A stretch of 64,000 nt of DNA from Aliivibrio wodanis (lineage in GTDB: Bacteria; Pseudomonadota; Gammaproteobacteria; Enterobacterales; Vibrionaceae), in the NCBI GenBank assembly GCA_000953695.1, contig LN554846.1, positions 1,984,001 through 2,048,000 on the forward strand, in the 5' to 3' direction. The notes under the pieces were generated by a model. The model saw only the letters and a program-made list of their open reading frames with translations, searched no databases and had not been told where the DNA came from. The translations under genes were made by a program, and so were the position numbers. Shown here one piece after another: positions 9,505 through 17,045 of the stretch; the stretch's first letter is position 1, and each line of letters opens with the position of its first letter.

Positions 9505-9666
9505 ATACCAATTCCAGTAATTCTCTAATCATTATTACTGGTTAAATCACATAATAGCTTCGTTAAAAATTATTTAAGTCGAATAACTACTTACCAGAAT
9601 TTTTGCCTTGCTCTTAAGTGGTTTTCCTGCGTAATAAATAGGCCATTTAATTAATGGCAATGGTAT
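9505..9666 (+). repeat. 162-bp ATACCA/TGGTAT element, copy A
   Basis: The element begins ATACCAATTCC and ends GGCAATGGTAT, so its tips are inverted repeats. It matches the reverse complement of 11538-11699 over all 162 bases with three differences by hand alignment. It holds no reading frame of note and looks like a non-autonomous miniature element. An internal CCAGTAAT...ATTACTGG hairpin lies near the left end. It sits between the TnpB relic and the protease gene. The stretch 9667-9904 after it holds only AT-rich 5' DNA of the protease gene. Confidence 0.9.
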
Positions 9667-9904
9667 TATGAAGAAAGAATGTCCTGAAATTCACCATTAT
9701 TTATGGAAAGGTGCTCACAGATAAATATTGAATTTTAACTGAATCAATAAAAGAAACAGAATATTATTCACTTAAAACACAAACACAGCAAACTCATCGC
9801 ATTGTTAATATATTTTTACATTTTAACTTGAGAAAACAAAAAAGAACTGCTTGTTTATTAGAGGGCATAAAATAATGTGTCGAAAAAAACAAGAGGATCT
9901 AAGA

Positions 9905-11448
9905 TTGAAAACGATAAAGAATATCTCACTTCTAGCGACATTAATTACGCCTACTTGGGCTGTGGCTTTTGATGATATACAAACACGAAACTATGTAGAG
10001 CCCCGAATTGTTGGCGGAAGCCCAGCAAATGCCGAAGAGTGGCGGTTTACACTCAACTTGTAAGTCGTTCAGGCAACCGATCTTATTGTGGTGCGAGCTA
10101 CATTGGCGATGGATGGGTATTAACTGCCGCTCACTGTGTCGATGGCGACTCACCTTCTCAAATCGCAGTTAAGATTGGAGGCTATTACTACAACGGTAAT
10201 GATGGTGTCCGCTCTAATATAAGCCAGATCCATATCCACCCTCAGTACAACAGTCGCAACCTTTCTCATGATATTGCATTGCTGAAATTAAGCACAGTTC
10301 CAATCGGTGTTACTTCCGTCGCTATTGCTGAGGGTAGCCTGAATCAATATGTAAGAGCTGGAGAACCTCTTACCGTAGCTGGATTAGGAAGAACAGCAGA
10401 AGGCGGCTCTTCACCAAATGCATTACAAGAAGTGGAGGTTCCATTGATATCTGATGCAACCTGTCGCCAAGCAGGAGGCACATATTCAACAGTTGGCGAT
10501 GTCTCATTTTGTGCTGGTGTCCCGCAAGGCGGTATTGACTCTTGTCAAGGGGATAGCGGTGGCCCTATTGTCATCAACCGTTCAGGTAGCATCACACAAC
10601 TAGGAATCGTTAGCTGGGGTATTGGTTGTGCTCGACCTGGGAAGTACGGTGTTTATAGCGACATAGCGGCACTAAGATCATTTGTGGATTCAGTTAAAGG
10701 AACAGGCACTCCACCAAGTGACATGGTATCGGTTGGCTATCATAAAAACCAAACGCTTCCATCTTTTGAAGTAGGTCAAACACAATCCCATCAGTTCAAT
10801 ATTAAGAATAATGGGTCTGATTTTTTCACTCTTGAGACCGTGTCTTTATCAGGCTCTGGTATGATCCAGTCCCCTGTCATTGCTAACGATCAGTGTTCAC
10901 AAATAACGCTATCTGCTGGACAGCAATGTGCTGTATCCATAGAATTTAGTGCTAAAGGTGAAGGTGTTACTCAGGCTACACTTAGTTTTGGTATTGATAA
11001 AACGGCGACAACTTATCGCTCTGTGATATCTGCAACGGCAGTAATGCAAACTCCACCAAATGAATGTACTAATCTGTGGCAAGCCTCTACTGTCTACAAC
11101 ACTGGTGATACAGCAAACTGGGAAGGACAACTTTGGCAAGCACAGTGGTGGACACAAGGTAATAACCCATCAGATTCCGGCCCATGGGGCGTGTGGCAAC
11201 CAACATCTATATCAAACTGTGACTTAGTACCGCCAACGGAACCAAAACCACCTGTTGAGCCGACACCACCGATAGGGGAAAATGTATATCAGCCAGAAAC
11301 AAGTTATAACGCCGGTGACGTAGTCACTAACAATAGTGCAATTTACCAATGTAAATCTTGGCCGTATAACTTATGGTGTGGGTCTACACCAAGTGTCTAT
11401 GAACCAGGAGTCGGCACCAACTGGCAAATGGCTTGGTCTCAATTGTAG
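9905..11448 (+). pseudogene. Secreted trypsin-like protease with chitin-binding domains, frameshifted
   Basis: The 5' frame encodes a signal peptide (KTIKNISLLATLITPTWAVA) and the trypsin activation site RIVGG, and stops at 10061. The downstream frame carries the rest: LTAAHC (His), SHDIALLKL (Asp) and CQGDSGGP (Ser) complete the triad. The frames would join as EEWRF-YTQLVSR if one T were added to the TTT at about 10047-10049. After the protease domain come an Ig-like segment and two chitin-binding type 3-like modules (WQASTVYNTGD; YQPETSYNAGDVV). TTG at 9905 is preferred as start because AGAGGA lies 7 bases upstream; ATG 9875 is an alternative. The gene lies between inverted 162-bp repeats. 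Mutation and sequencing error cannot be separated here. Confidence 0.8.
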
Positions 11449-11484
11449 AACAGCATAATCGAGATTAACCTCTCGGGTTTCACT

Positions 11485-11513
11485 AGCCCTTTTCTATTTA
11501 GAGGGCTTTTTCT
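11485..11513 (+). terminator. Terminator after the protease gene
   Basis: AGCCCT (11485-11490), 11-base loop, AGGGCT (11502-11507), then TTTTTCT. Confidence 0.7.
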
Positions 11514-11537
11514 AATAATCCTACTTATTACATTCTA

Positions 11538-11699
11538 ATACCATTGCCATTAATTAAATGGCCTATTTATTACGCAGGAAAACCACTTAAGAGCAAGGCA
11601 AAAATTCTGATAAGTAGTTATTCTACTTAAATAATTTTTAACGAAGCTATTATGTGATTTAACCAGTAATAATGACTAGAGAATTACTGGAATTGGTAT
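11538..11699 (-). repeat. 162-bp ATACCA/TGGTAT element, copy B (inverted)
   Basis: The same element as 9505-9666 in opposite orientation: the same length, with three substitutions. The two copies bracket the protease gene. No transposase lies between them. Confidence 0.9.
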
Positions 11700-11789
11700 A
11701 ACTTGGAAGAGTTTTTAATTTTACCAAAAAATCAAAGGTAGCGAGATAATGCGAAGAAGAAGTTGAAGATATGATTTTGAATACGAAAA

Positions 11790-11813
11790 AGCCCCAGCAT
11801 TTCTGCTAGGGCT
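11790..11813 (-). terminator. Terminator of tRNA-Ser
   Basis: On the minus strand AGCCC/GGGCT and AGCA/TGCT form a stem with one mismatch and a TTTC-type loop, followed by a U5 run (AAAAA at 11786-11790 on the plus strand). It lies just 3' of the tRNA. Confidence 0.75.
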
Positions 11814-11820
11814 TAGAATG

Positions 11821-11908
11821 TGGCGGTGAGTGAGAGATTCGAACTCTCGGTACGTTGCCGTACACACACTTTCCAGGCGTGCTCCTTCAGCCACTCGGAC
11901 AACTCACC
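11821..11908 (-). tRNA. tRNA-Ser (GGA)
   Basis: An 88-base serine tRNA with encoded CCA (11821-11823). The acceptor GGTGAGT pairs with ACTCACC. It has the long variable arm expected for serine, a TTCGAAT T-loop, and an anticodon loop CTGGAAA giving GGA, which reads UCC and UCU. It has its own promoter and terminator and appears to be a single-gene unit. Confidence 0.95.
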
Positions 11909-11940
11909 GAATCATTGCTCTTTTCGAGACAACGAGCGCT

Positions 11941-11969
11941 AATTTAATGATTTAGCTTGCTATGGTCAA
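11941..11969 (-). promoter_or_regulatory. Promoter of tRNA-Ser
   Basis: Minus-strand TTGACC (11964-11969), a 17-base spacer and TAAATT (11941-11946), with a GC-rich discriminator next. This is a sigma-70-type promoter about 33 bases before the tRNA. Confidence 0.75.
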
Positions 11970-12041
11970 GGGATTTCTCACATATTCTCAATTGTTTGCT
12001 TTATTTTCACACGTCTTGATGATGTTCTAAGCAAAATCCAA

Positions 12042-13262
12042 CTAAACCTTATGAGTTAAATAACTTATCCAATCTTTGGCTTCTTTTGATGGGTACAACT
12101 CATTTAATTTTTTTGCCTCAGCAAACGCATCATTAAAGCCCCCTAACTTATAATAAAGACGAACTTTCATTAATCGATAATCAGAATCTAATATCACTGA
12201 TTTTGCTTTTTCAGTGCTTTTTAACGCCTGCTGATACGCCTTTTGTTGTAATTGTAACTTCGCTAAAGACCAGTAATGCTTTGTGCTCTCTTTGGCTGCA
12301 CTCCCCCAAGCTTCTTCTGCCTTATCCCACTCTTTTGCCATTTGCCAATAGGTTGCTTGTCTAACCAATTCCGACTCACTCTTGGTGCTTGGGGAGTTGA
12401 TAAACATTTCCTCCATCACCTTTGCGGCCTGCTCTGGTAATCGATTTTGACCATAAAGTTGAGATAAGGTTTTATAATCTTGTACTTCAAATTGAATACC
12501 TTGTTGCTTTGCCAGTGAATAGTTAACCAAGGCTTTGTCCGCTTGTTGTTGCTGTAACTGCGCGGCTATTAATTGTTGCCACCAGATCTTTTGATTAGGT
12601 TCGTACACGATTAATGCTTGTGCAGTTCGCTCTGCTGATGACCAACGAGTTAATTGCAGTTCACTGACTAATTGAATTTTTAACTTCTGAATTTTCTCAT
12701 TACGATTTTTTGGCTTAAACTGTCGAATATGAGTTAAACAGGACTTCCACGATTGATCCTGATAATAACTGTTTGCCAAACGTAAATGGATCTCATTTTT
12801 ACTCGTAGCGAGCTCTTTGCTCTGCTTATCGGTACGAACAGGGTAACGACTAACTAAAAGATGTTGATAATGTTCAATTGCTTTTGACCATTGATGATCT
12901 GAATAGTAAATATCTGCCAGCATTTTTTCAGTTTGCCACTGCGCTTGTTGTTCTAATGCATGCAAAGAAATAGCAGCAGATAATTGGAATATGGCTTGTT
13001 TAGACTGTTCATTCTGCCAATAAAATACCCCTAAGACACGGGCTATATACGCGCGATCATACGCGGCTGATGGGGATAATTCAGCTAGAATAGAAATCGC
13101 CTCTGCTAATTCACCCTTTTGCTGTAGTTGATTTGAATACTGAACCTTCTTAGCATTATAACTGCTTAGGGTTTTGGCTTGCACTTGGCCGATGATAAGG
13201 AAAAAACTTATGATGGTTCCATAACCAATAAAGCGAAAAAGTGAGTGAAGATAAAGAGTCAT
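12042..13262 (-). CDS. TPR protein of the TonB2 cluster
   Basis: A 406-residue protein with an N-terminal signal sequence (hydrophobic residues about 10-29, ending VQAKT). Many helix-turn-helix repeats of TPR type follow (for example AIFQLSAAISLHALEQQAQW, KALVNYSLAKQQGI, AYQQALKSTEKAK). It is the last gene of the TonB2 operon, and its ATG overlaps the stop region of tonB2 by one base. Vibrio TonB2 clusters commonly end with such a TPR gene. It is probably periplasmic and may scaffold the TonB2 complex; the exact role is inference. Confidence 0.8.
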   Translation of the reverse strand: MTLYLHSLFRFIGYGTIISFFLIIGQVQAKTLSSYNAKKVQYSNQLQQKGELAEAISILAELSPSAAYDRAYIARVLGVFYWQNEQSKQAIFQLSAAISLHALEQQAQWQTEKMLADIYYSDHQWSKAIEHYQHLLVSRYPVRTDKQSKELATSKNEIHLRLANSYYQDQSWKSCLTHIRQFKPKNRNEKIQKLKIQLVSELQLTRWSSAERTAQALIVYEPNQKIWWQQLIAAQLQQQQADKALVNYSLAKQQGIQFEVQDYKTLSQLYGQNRLPEQAAKVMEEMFINSPSTKSESELVRQATYWQMAKEWDKAEEAWGSAAKESTKHYWSLAKLQLQQKAYQQALKSTEKAKSVILDSDYRLMKVRLYYKLGGFNDAFAEAKKLNELYPSKEAKDWISYLTHKV

Positions 13263-13876
13263 TAGTTCAATCTATACTCCAATGTCACGGTTTGTCCTGG
13301 TTGAGTGATCGCCTTACCTTCTCTCAATTTAGGTTGATACTTCCACTGTCTTAATGCTTGAATCGCTGGACGAACAAATAGTCGACTTGGCTCCGCTTCA
13401 ACACTCTCAATATCAACAGGTTTACCTTGCTCATCGATGGTAAAGCGTAAAATCACATACCCTTCCATTTTACGCTTTAGTGCTCGTGATGGGTATTTCG
13501 GTTCAACCCGATACAGAGGCATTGCTTGTTGGTTTTGTCCTAGCCCGTCAAAAGAAGGCAGTGACACCACCATGTTTAATCCAATATCTCCAACATCAAT
13601 AGAAGGCATGGTGTTGTTTTCCAAAGGGGCTACGTTCGCCACATTTGATGACAGTGAACTTTTTGAAGAAGGTATACTTGGTGTTTTCGGTGGCTCAGGT
13701 AATTGACGAATACGTCGCTGACTCTCGGCATTCGGCTCTACCATCACCACATCAAATTGCAGTGTCTCACTTGATACTGCTGCGCTTTTTGGTTGAATCG
13801 TCATCCACGCCATAAAACTAAACAGAGCCAACGTCATCACTATTGCCAGAAAAAAAGCCATCATACTTCGACACAT
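13262..13876 (-). CDS. tonB2: TonB2 energy transducer
   Basis: A 204-residue protein with one N-terminal membrane anchor (about residues 7-27), a proline-containing linker and a C-terminal TonB domain of about 90 residues (MPLYRVEPKYPSRALKRKME; YVILRFTIDEQGKP; ALRQWKYQPKLREG). TonB spans the periplasm and transmits proton-motive energy to TonB-dependent outer-membrane receptors, here probably for iron-siderophore or heme uptake. The linker is short and lacks the long Pro-Glu/Pro-Lys repeats of E. coli TonB, as is usual for TonB2. It overlaps its neighbours by single bases, which implies coupled translation. Confidence 0.92.
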   Translation of the reverse strand: MCRSMMAFFLAIVMTLALFSFMAWMTIQPKSAAVSSETLQFDVVMVEPNAESQRRIRQLPEPPKTPSIPSSKSSLSSNVANVAPLENNTMPSIDVGDIGLNMVVSLPSFDGLGQNQQAMPLYRVEPKYPSRALKRKMEGYVILRFTIDEQGKPVDIESVEAEPSRLFVRPAIQALRQWKYQPKLREGKAITQPGQTVTLEYRLN

Positions 13877-14280
13877 TATTTCGACTCCGTTGCCAACGCA
13901 ATGCCTTTAATCCCAACACCTTTCGCGGCATCCATGACAGACACAACAGTGCCATTGTAAGCGTGTCTATCTGCTTGGATAACCAGATTAGCTTGAGGGT
14001 TATCTAAATATAACGCCTCTAATACCGCTTCTACTCGCTCAATATCAACGTGTCGTTTATCAATAAAAACTTGGTTATTAGCCGTAATTGCCACAAAAAT
14101 CCCTGTCTCTTTTTGAGCAACAGAGTTCGAGGCTTGTGGGCGATTAACTTTAACCCCAGATTCACGAACAAATGAGCTAGTAACAATAAAAAATATAAGC
14201 ATGATAAATACAATATCAAGCATGGATGTTAAATCAATACTGGCTTCTTCTTTCGCTTTAGTGCGACGAATTATGCGCAT
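13876..14280 (-). CDS. exbD2: ExbD2 biopolymer transport protein
   Basis: A 134-residue ExbD/TolR family protein. It has a short cytoplasmic N-terminus, then one membrane helix with the essential Asp in the motif LTSMLDIVFIMLIFFIVTSS. A periplasmic domain follows (NNQVFIDKRHVDIERVEAVL; PQANLVIQADRHAYNGTVVSVMDAAKG). ExbD forms the proton-conducting stator with ExbB. The start overlaps exbB2 by ten bases and the end abuts tonB2. Confidence 0.94.
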   Translation of the reverse strand: MRIIRRTKAKEEASIDLTSMLDIVFIMLIFFIVTSSFVRESGVKVNRPQASNSVAQKETGIFVAITANNQVFIDKRHVDIERVEAVLEALYLDNPQANLVIQADRHAYNGTVVSVMDAAKGVGIKGIALATESK

Positions 14281-14813
14281 TCGTCACTCCTTAATGCTTG
14301 CTCTAAACGGTATTCATGCCTAGTCATGACTTTTAATAATCGGGCATGAGCAAACAGTCCAACCAAGGCAGCAACCATTCCAGCCATGGTCGGTAAGGTA
14401 GCCATTGATATCCCAGAGGCCATCAATTTTGGATCGCTGCTGCCTTGTTGTGCCATTAAATCAAATACCGTTACCATCCCTGTCACGGTTCCTAATAAAC
14501 CAATCATTGGACATAAGTTGACTAATACCTTAATGAAACTTAGATTGCGATACAGTTCATGCTGAGCAATTTGCATCAGCCCTTCCTTATGTGCAATGGC
14601 GTACCAAGATGAATAGTCATCACGACGTTGCCAATCTTGTATCCACTGTTTTTTATACTTTGGTAACGTGAAAGATAAAAACAATAATCGCTCAATCACT
14701 AAGAAACCACCAAAGAAAACAACTAACATTAGCCACCACAACACACTGCCGCCTTGCGACATAAACTCACTAATGGTTGGGAAGTACTGATCAAATAATA
14801 CGAGCATTATCAT
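14271..14813 (-). CDS. exbB2: ExbB2 MotA/TolQ/ExbB proton channel protein
   Basis: A 180-residue protein with three membrane segments: about 20-40, then the paired C-terminal helices with the signature LVNLCPMIGLLGTVTGMVTVF and MATLPTMAGMVAALVGL. It forms the pentameric part of the ExbB-ExbD motor that drives TonB2. The length is shorter than E. coli ExbB (244), as expected for the TonB2 subfamily. Its start lies inside the end of ttpC (23-base overlap). Confidence 0.94.
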   Translation of the reverse strand: MIMLVLFDQYFPTISEFMSQGGSVLWWLMLVVFFGGFLVIERLLFLSFTLPKYKKQWIQDWQRRDDYSSWYAIAHKEGLMQIAQHELYRNLSFIKVLVNLCPMIGLLGTVTGMVTVFDLMAQQGSSDPKLMASGISMATLPTMAGMVAALVGLFAHARLLKVMTRHEYRLEQALRSDECA

Positions 14814-16119
14814 TCTCAGCCTTGGCAGCGACTAAACTCACGCCCTGCTTTTCTAATGTGGCATTAATACTGTCTGCACGACTAGATAATAGGTTGTGGG
14901 CCAGCAACAGTGGCATGGCTGCGATTAGACCTAATACCGTCGTCGTTAACGCCATCGATATTCCTCCTGCCATGACTTTTGGATCGCCATTTCCAAATTG
15001 AGTGATCACTTGGAAGGTTTCAATCATACCTGTTACTGTGCCAAGTAACCCCAACATGGGCGCTAAAGCAGCGAGTAATTTAAGCATGGATAACCCCTTT
15101 TCTAATCCTTGTTGCTCATCCATAATCGCTTCCAGTAATCGCAACTCTAACGACTCTAGGTTCTGTCCTTTTTCTTTGTCATAAACAGATAGAATTCGGC
15201 CAAGCGGGTTATTGCTCGGGGTTTCAGGAACCAATAATTGCTTGCTGATCTGCCATTGAATAGTCATCAGAACCACACCACGATACACCGTAATTATCAG
15301 TCCGATCAGCAATAAGCCTAAAATGATCTGCCCTACGATCCCCGCTTGTTCAATGCGTTGAAGTAATGTTGGTTGCTCATCATATTGAGTAAATAGTCCA
15401 CCACGAGTTACATCAATCAGCATTGAATCTGACCTGAAGTTCCCTGTATTAGTTGCATCATCTGGGTATCGTGAATATTGCTCAGCTTGTGCCTGTGAAC
15501 GATCCCATTGCATCTCACCACGTTCAGAAAGCAGCGCCATATCACCCACTCGGAGCATTCCCTCCTCAACAACTAATCCATCACCTTGTAGCCGATTCAC
15601 CATCACAGAGGTAACCACGCGGCTTTGTTCGATATAAGTTGCCATGGCATTGACATAATCAGAGAGCACTGCAATTGACGGTAAAGTGTCCGTATTAGTT
15701 ACTCGCTCAAAAGGCGTTAAAGAGAGCCCTTCACTGCGCTGAATAACAGAGGACATGACGATTTGTTTCGTCGATTTAGCGCCTTGGCGAACCACTCCAA
15801 ATAATTCACCTAAACTGCCCGTTTCTATTTGTAACTGTTTTTCTAACTCAGTTAATGTTTTTTCATTTTGACTAAAAGCAGAGCTGAGTTGCTGTGTCTC
15901 ATTTTCTACTTGTTTAATGGCACGTTTTAACGCATTTACTTTTTTCTCTAACTCCACACGAGTTTGCTTGATGGTTTGTGTACGTAATTTATCTTGCTCT
16001 AACTGTGTTACTTGGCTCTCTTTTGCTTTGTTATCTAATAAAGAAAGATCATCAGCGTGAACAAAAGAAGTCATACCAAACAGTGCTATCAATATAATAA
16101 AAAATGAACGGCTAAACAT
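14791..16119 (-). CDS. ttpC: TtpC, TonB2-associated ExbB-like protein
   Basis: A 442-residue protein with a signal peptide (ending SFVHADD) and a long coiled-coil periplasmic region at about 30-110. After a membrane helix near 263-285, a C-terminal MotA/TolQ/ExbB domain has the signature LAALAPMLGLLGTVTGMIETF and MALTTTVLGLIAAMPLLL. This arrangement, a large periplasmic extension on an ExbB-like core next to exbB2-exbD2-tonB2, is that of TtpC, which is required for TonB2 function in Vibrio. It abuts the DUF3450 gene with a one-base overlap. Confidence 0.92.
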   Translation of the reverse strand: MFSRSFFIILIALFGMTSFVHADDLSLLDNKAKESQVTQLEQDKLRTQTIKQTRVELEKKVNALKRAIKQVENETQQLSSAFSQNEKTLTELEKQLQIETGSLGELFGVVRQGAKSTKQIVMSSVIQRSEGLSLTPFERVTNTDTLPSIAVLSDYVNAMATYIEQSRVVTSVMVNRLQGDGLVVEEGMLRVGDMALLSERGEMQWDRSQAQAEQYSRYPDDATNTGNFRSDSMLIDVTRGGLFTQYDEQPTLLQRIEQAGIVGQIILGLLLIGLIITVYRGVVLMTIQWQISKQLLVPETPSNNPLGRILSVYDKEKGQNLESLELRLLEAIMDEQQGLEKGLSMLKLLAALAPMLGLLGTVTGMIETFQVITQFGNGDPKVMAGGISMALTTTVLGLIAAMPLLLAHNLLSSRADSINATLEKQGVSLVAAKAENDNARII

Positions 16120-16913
16120 TAGTGAGCCTCCTTTTTATTACTTTCAATAGACGTATTGACTGACAAAGGCAATCGCAACAATTGAGGGGGCGTTTGTTTG
16201 TGTGCTATCGAAAAAGCATTGTCTAACGCGGGTAAATCCTCACTTAACACGGAGTGCCACTGTTGCTGATCTTGTTGCCAAATCCACGCTTGTTGCTTAT
16301 CAATACTTCTTGATATCAATATTATTCGACCAATATGCAGCTGTTGAACCACTCTTTGACTGCCATCATCTAGCGTGATTGTTTGTTGGTAAGCCGCGAT
16401 TTTATAGCCGTAATCCATTTCGATCTGAAACGCTTCAAGAATACGACGAAACTTTTCTGCATCCGAGATATCCGCACGAATAATTAAAGCATTCAATTGC
16501 TCTAAGCGCTCTGTTCGCGCCGTAAAACGAATAGGAAGATCTGTATGTAGGAGCCGGTCTAGTTCATCAAGCATATGATACATTAATGGAATAATGCCTT
16601 GGCGTGTCTCTTCTATTTGATCAATTTGACGTTGAAGTTGCTGTATTTCTTTTTCTTGAGAAGAGACAATCTGAGTCAGGTGCTTTCGATATATCGTTAG
16701 GTTAGATAAAGAATCTGTTACTTGTTCAATGTGGGTTTGCAGCTCTAAGATCTGCTGTGCTGCTTTATCAATATCCTGCTGAGTGCGCTGAGATGAATGA
16801 TTGGTTTTTGCTTCTATCACTTGAGCTTGAGTCAGTGAATTTGCGGACACTGCCGATATGCCAAGTAAACCAATTAAGCTGAGAAGAAACATGGCTAAAA
16901 AGTGTTTTTTCAT
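16119..16913 (-). CDS. DUF3450 family periplasmic protein
   Basis: A 264-residue protein with a signal peptide (LIGLLGISAVSANS) and a coiled coil at about 40-105 (many Q, E, I and L). The C-terminal domain is recognisable as DUF3450 by DLPIRFTARTERLEQL, FRRILEAFQIEMDYGYKI and LHIGRIILISRS. It is the first gene of the TonB2 operon in Vibrionaceae. Its coiled coil may pair with the one in TtpC. The precise role is unknown. Confidence 0.85.
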   Translation of the reverse strand: MKKHFLAMFLLSLIGLLGISAVSANSLTQAQVIEAKTNHSSQRTQQDIDKAAQQILELQTHIEQVTDSLSNLTIYRKHLTQIVSSQEKEIQQLQRQIDQIEETRQGIIPLMYHMLDELDRLLHTDLPIRFTARTERLEQLNALIIRADISDAEKFRRILEAFQIEMDYGYKIAAYQQTITLDDGSQRVVQQLHIGRIILISRSIDKQQAWIWQQDQQQWHSVLSEDLPALDNAFSIAHKQTPPQLLRLPLSVNTSIESNKKEAH

Positions 16914-17016
16914 TAATCCATTAATTCTTAATAAGTACTCTATCTCAAGAGTAACGTGCTGTTAGGGATGCTCTTATCCCAGATAAACTGAAATAAGAAC
17001 ATATTATATATATCGT

Positions 17017-17035
17017 TCTAATGATAATAATTAGG
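17017..17035. promoter_or_regulatory. Fur-box-like operator before the TonB2 operon
   Basis: The 19-base window around TAATGATAATAATTAG matches the Fur consensus GATAATGATAATCATTATC at 14 of 19 positions, counted by eye, including an unbroken AATGATAAT. It lies about 104 bases upstream of the first operon gene and 11 bases from the end of helD. Iron repression of the operon fits its function. Confidence 0.7.
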
Positions 17036-17045
17036 CTACATTGAT

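Noticed and set aside
9841-9904. ATG 9851 as the protease start
   Set aside because: It would put a basic, non-signal stretch before the signal peptide; TTG 9905 with AGAGGA fits better, although ATG 9875 is not excluded.
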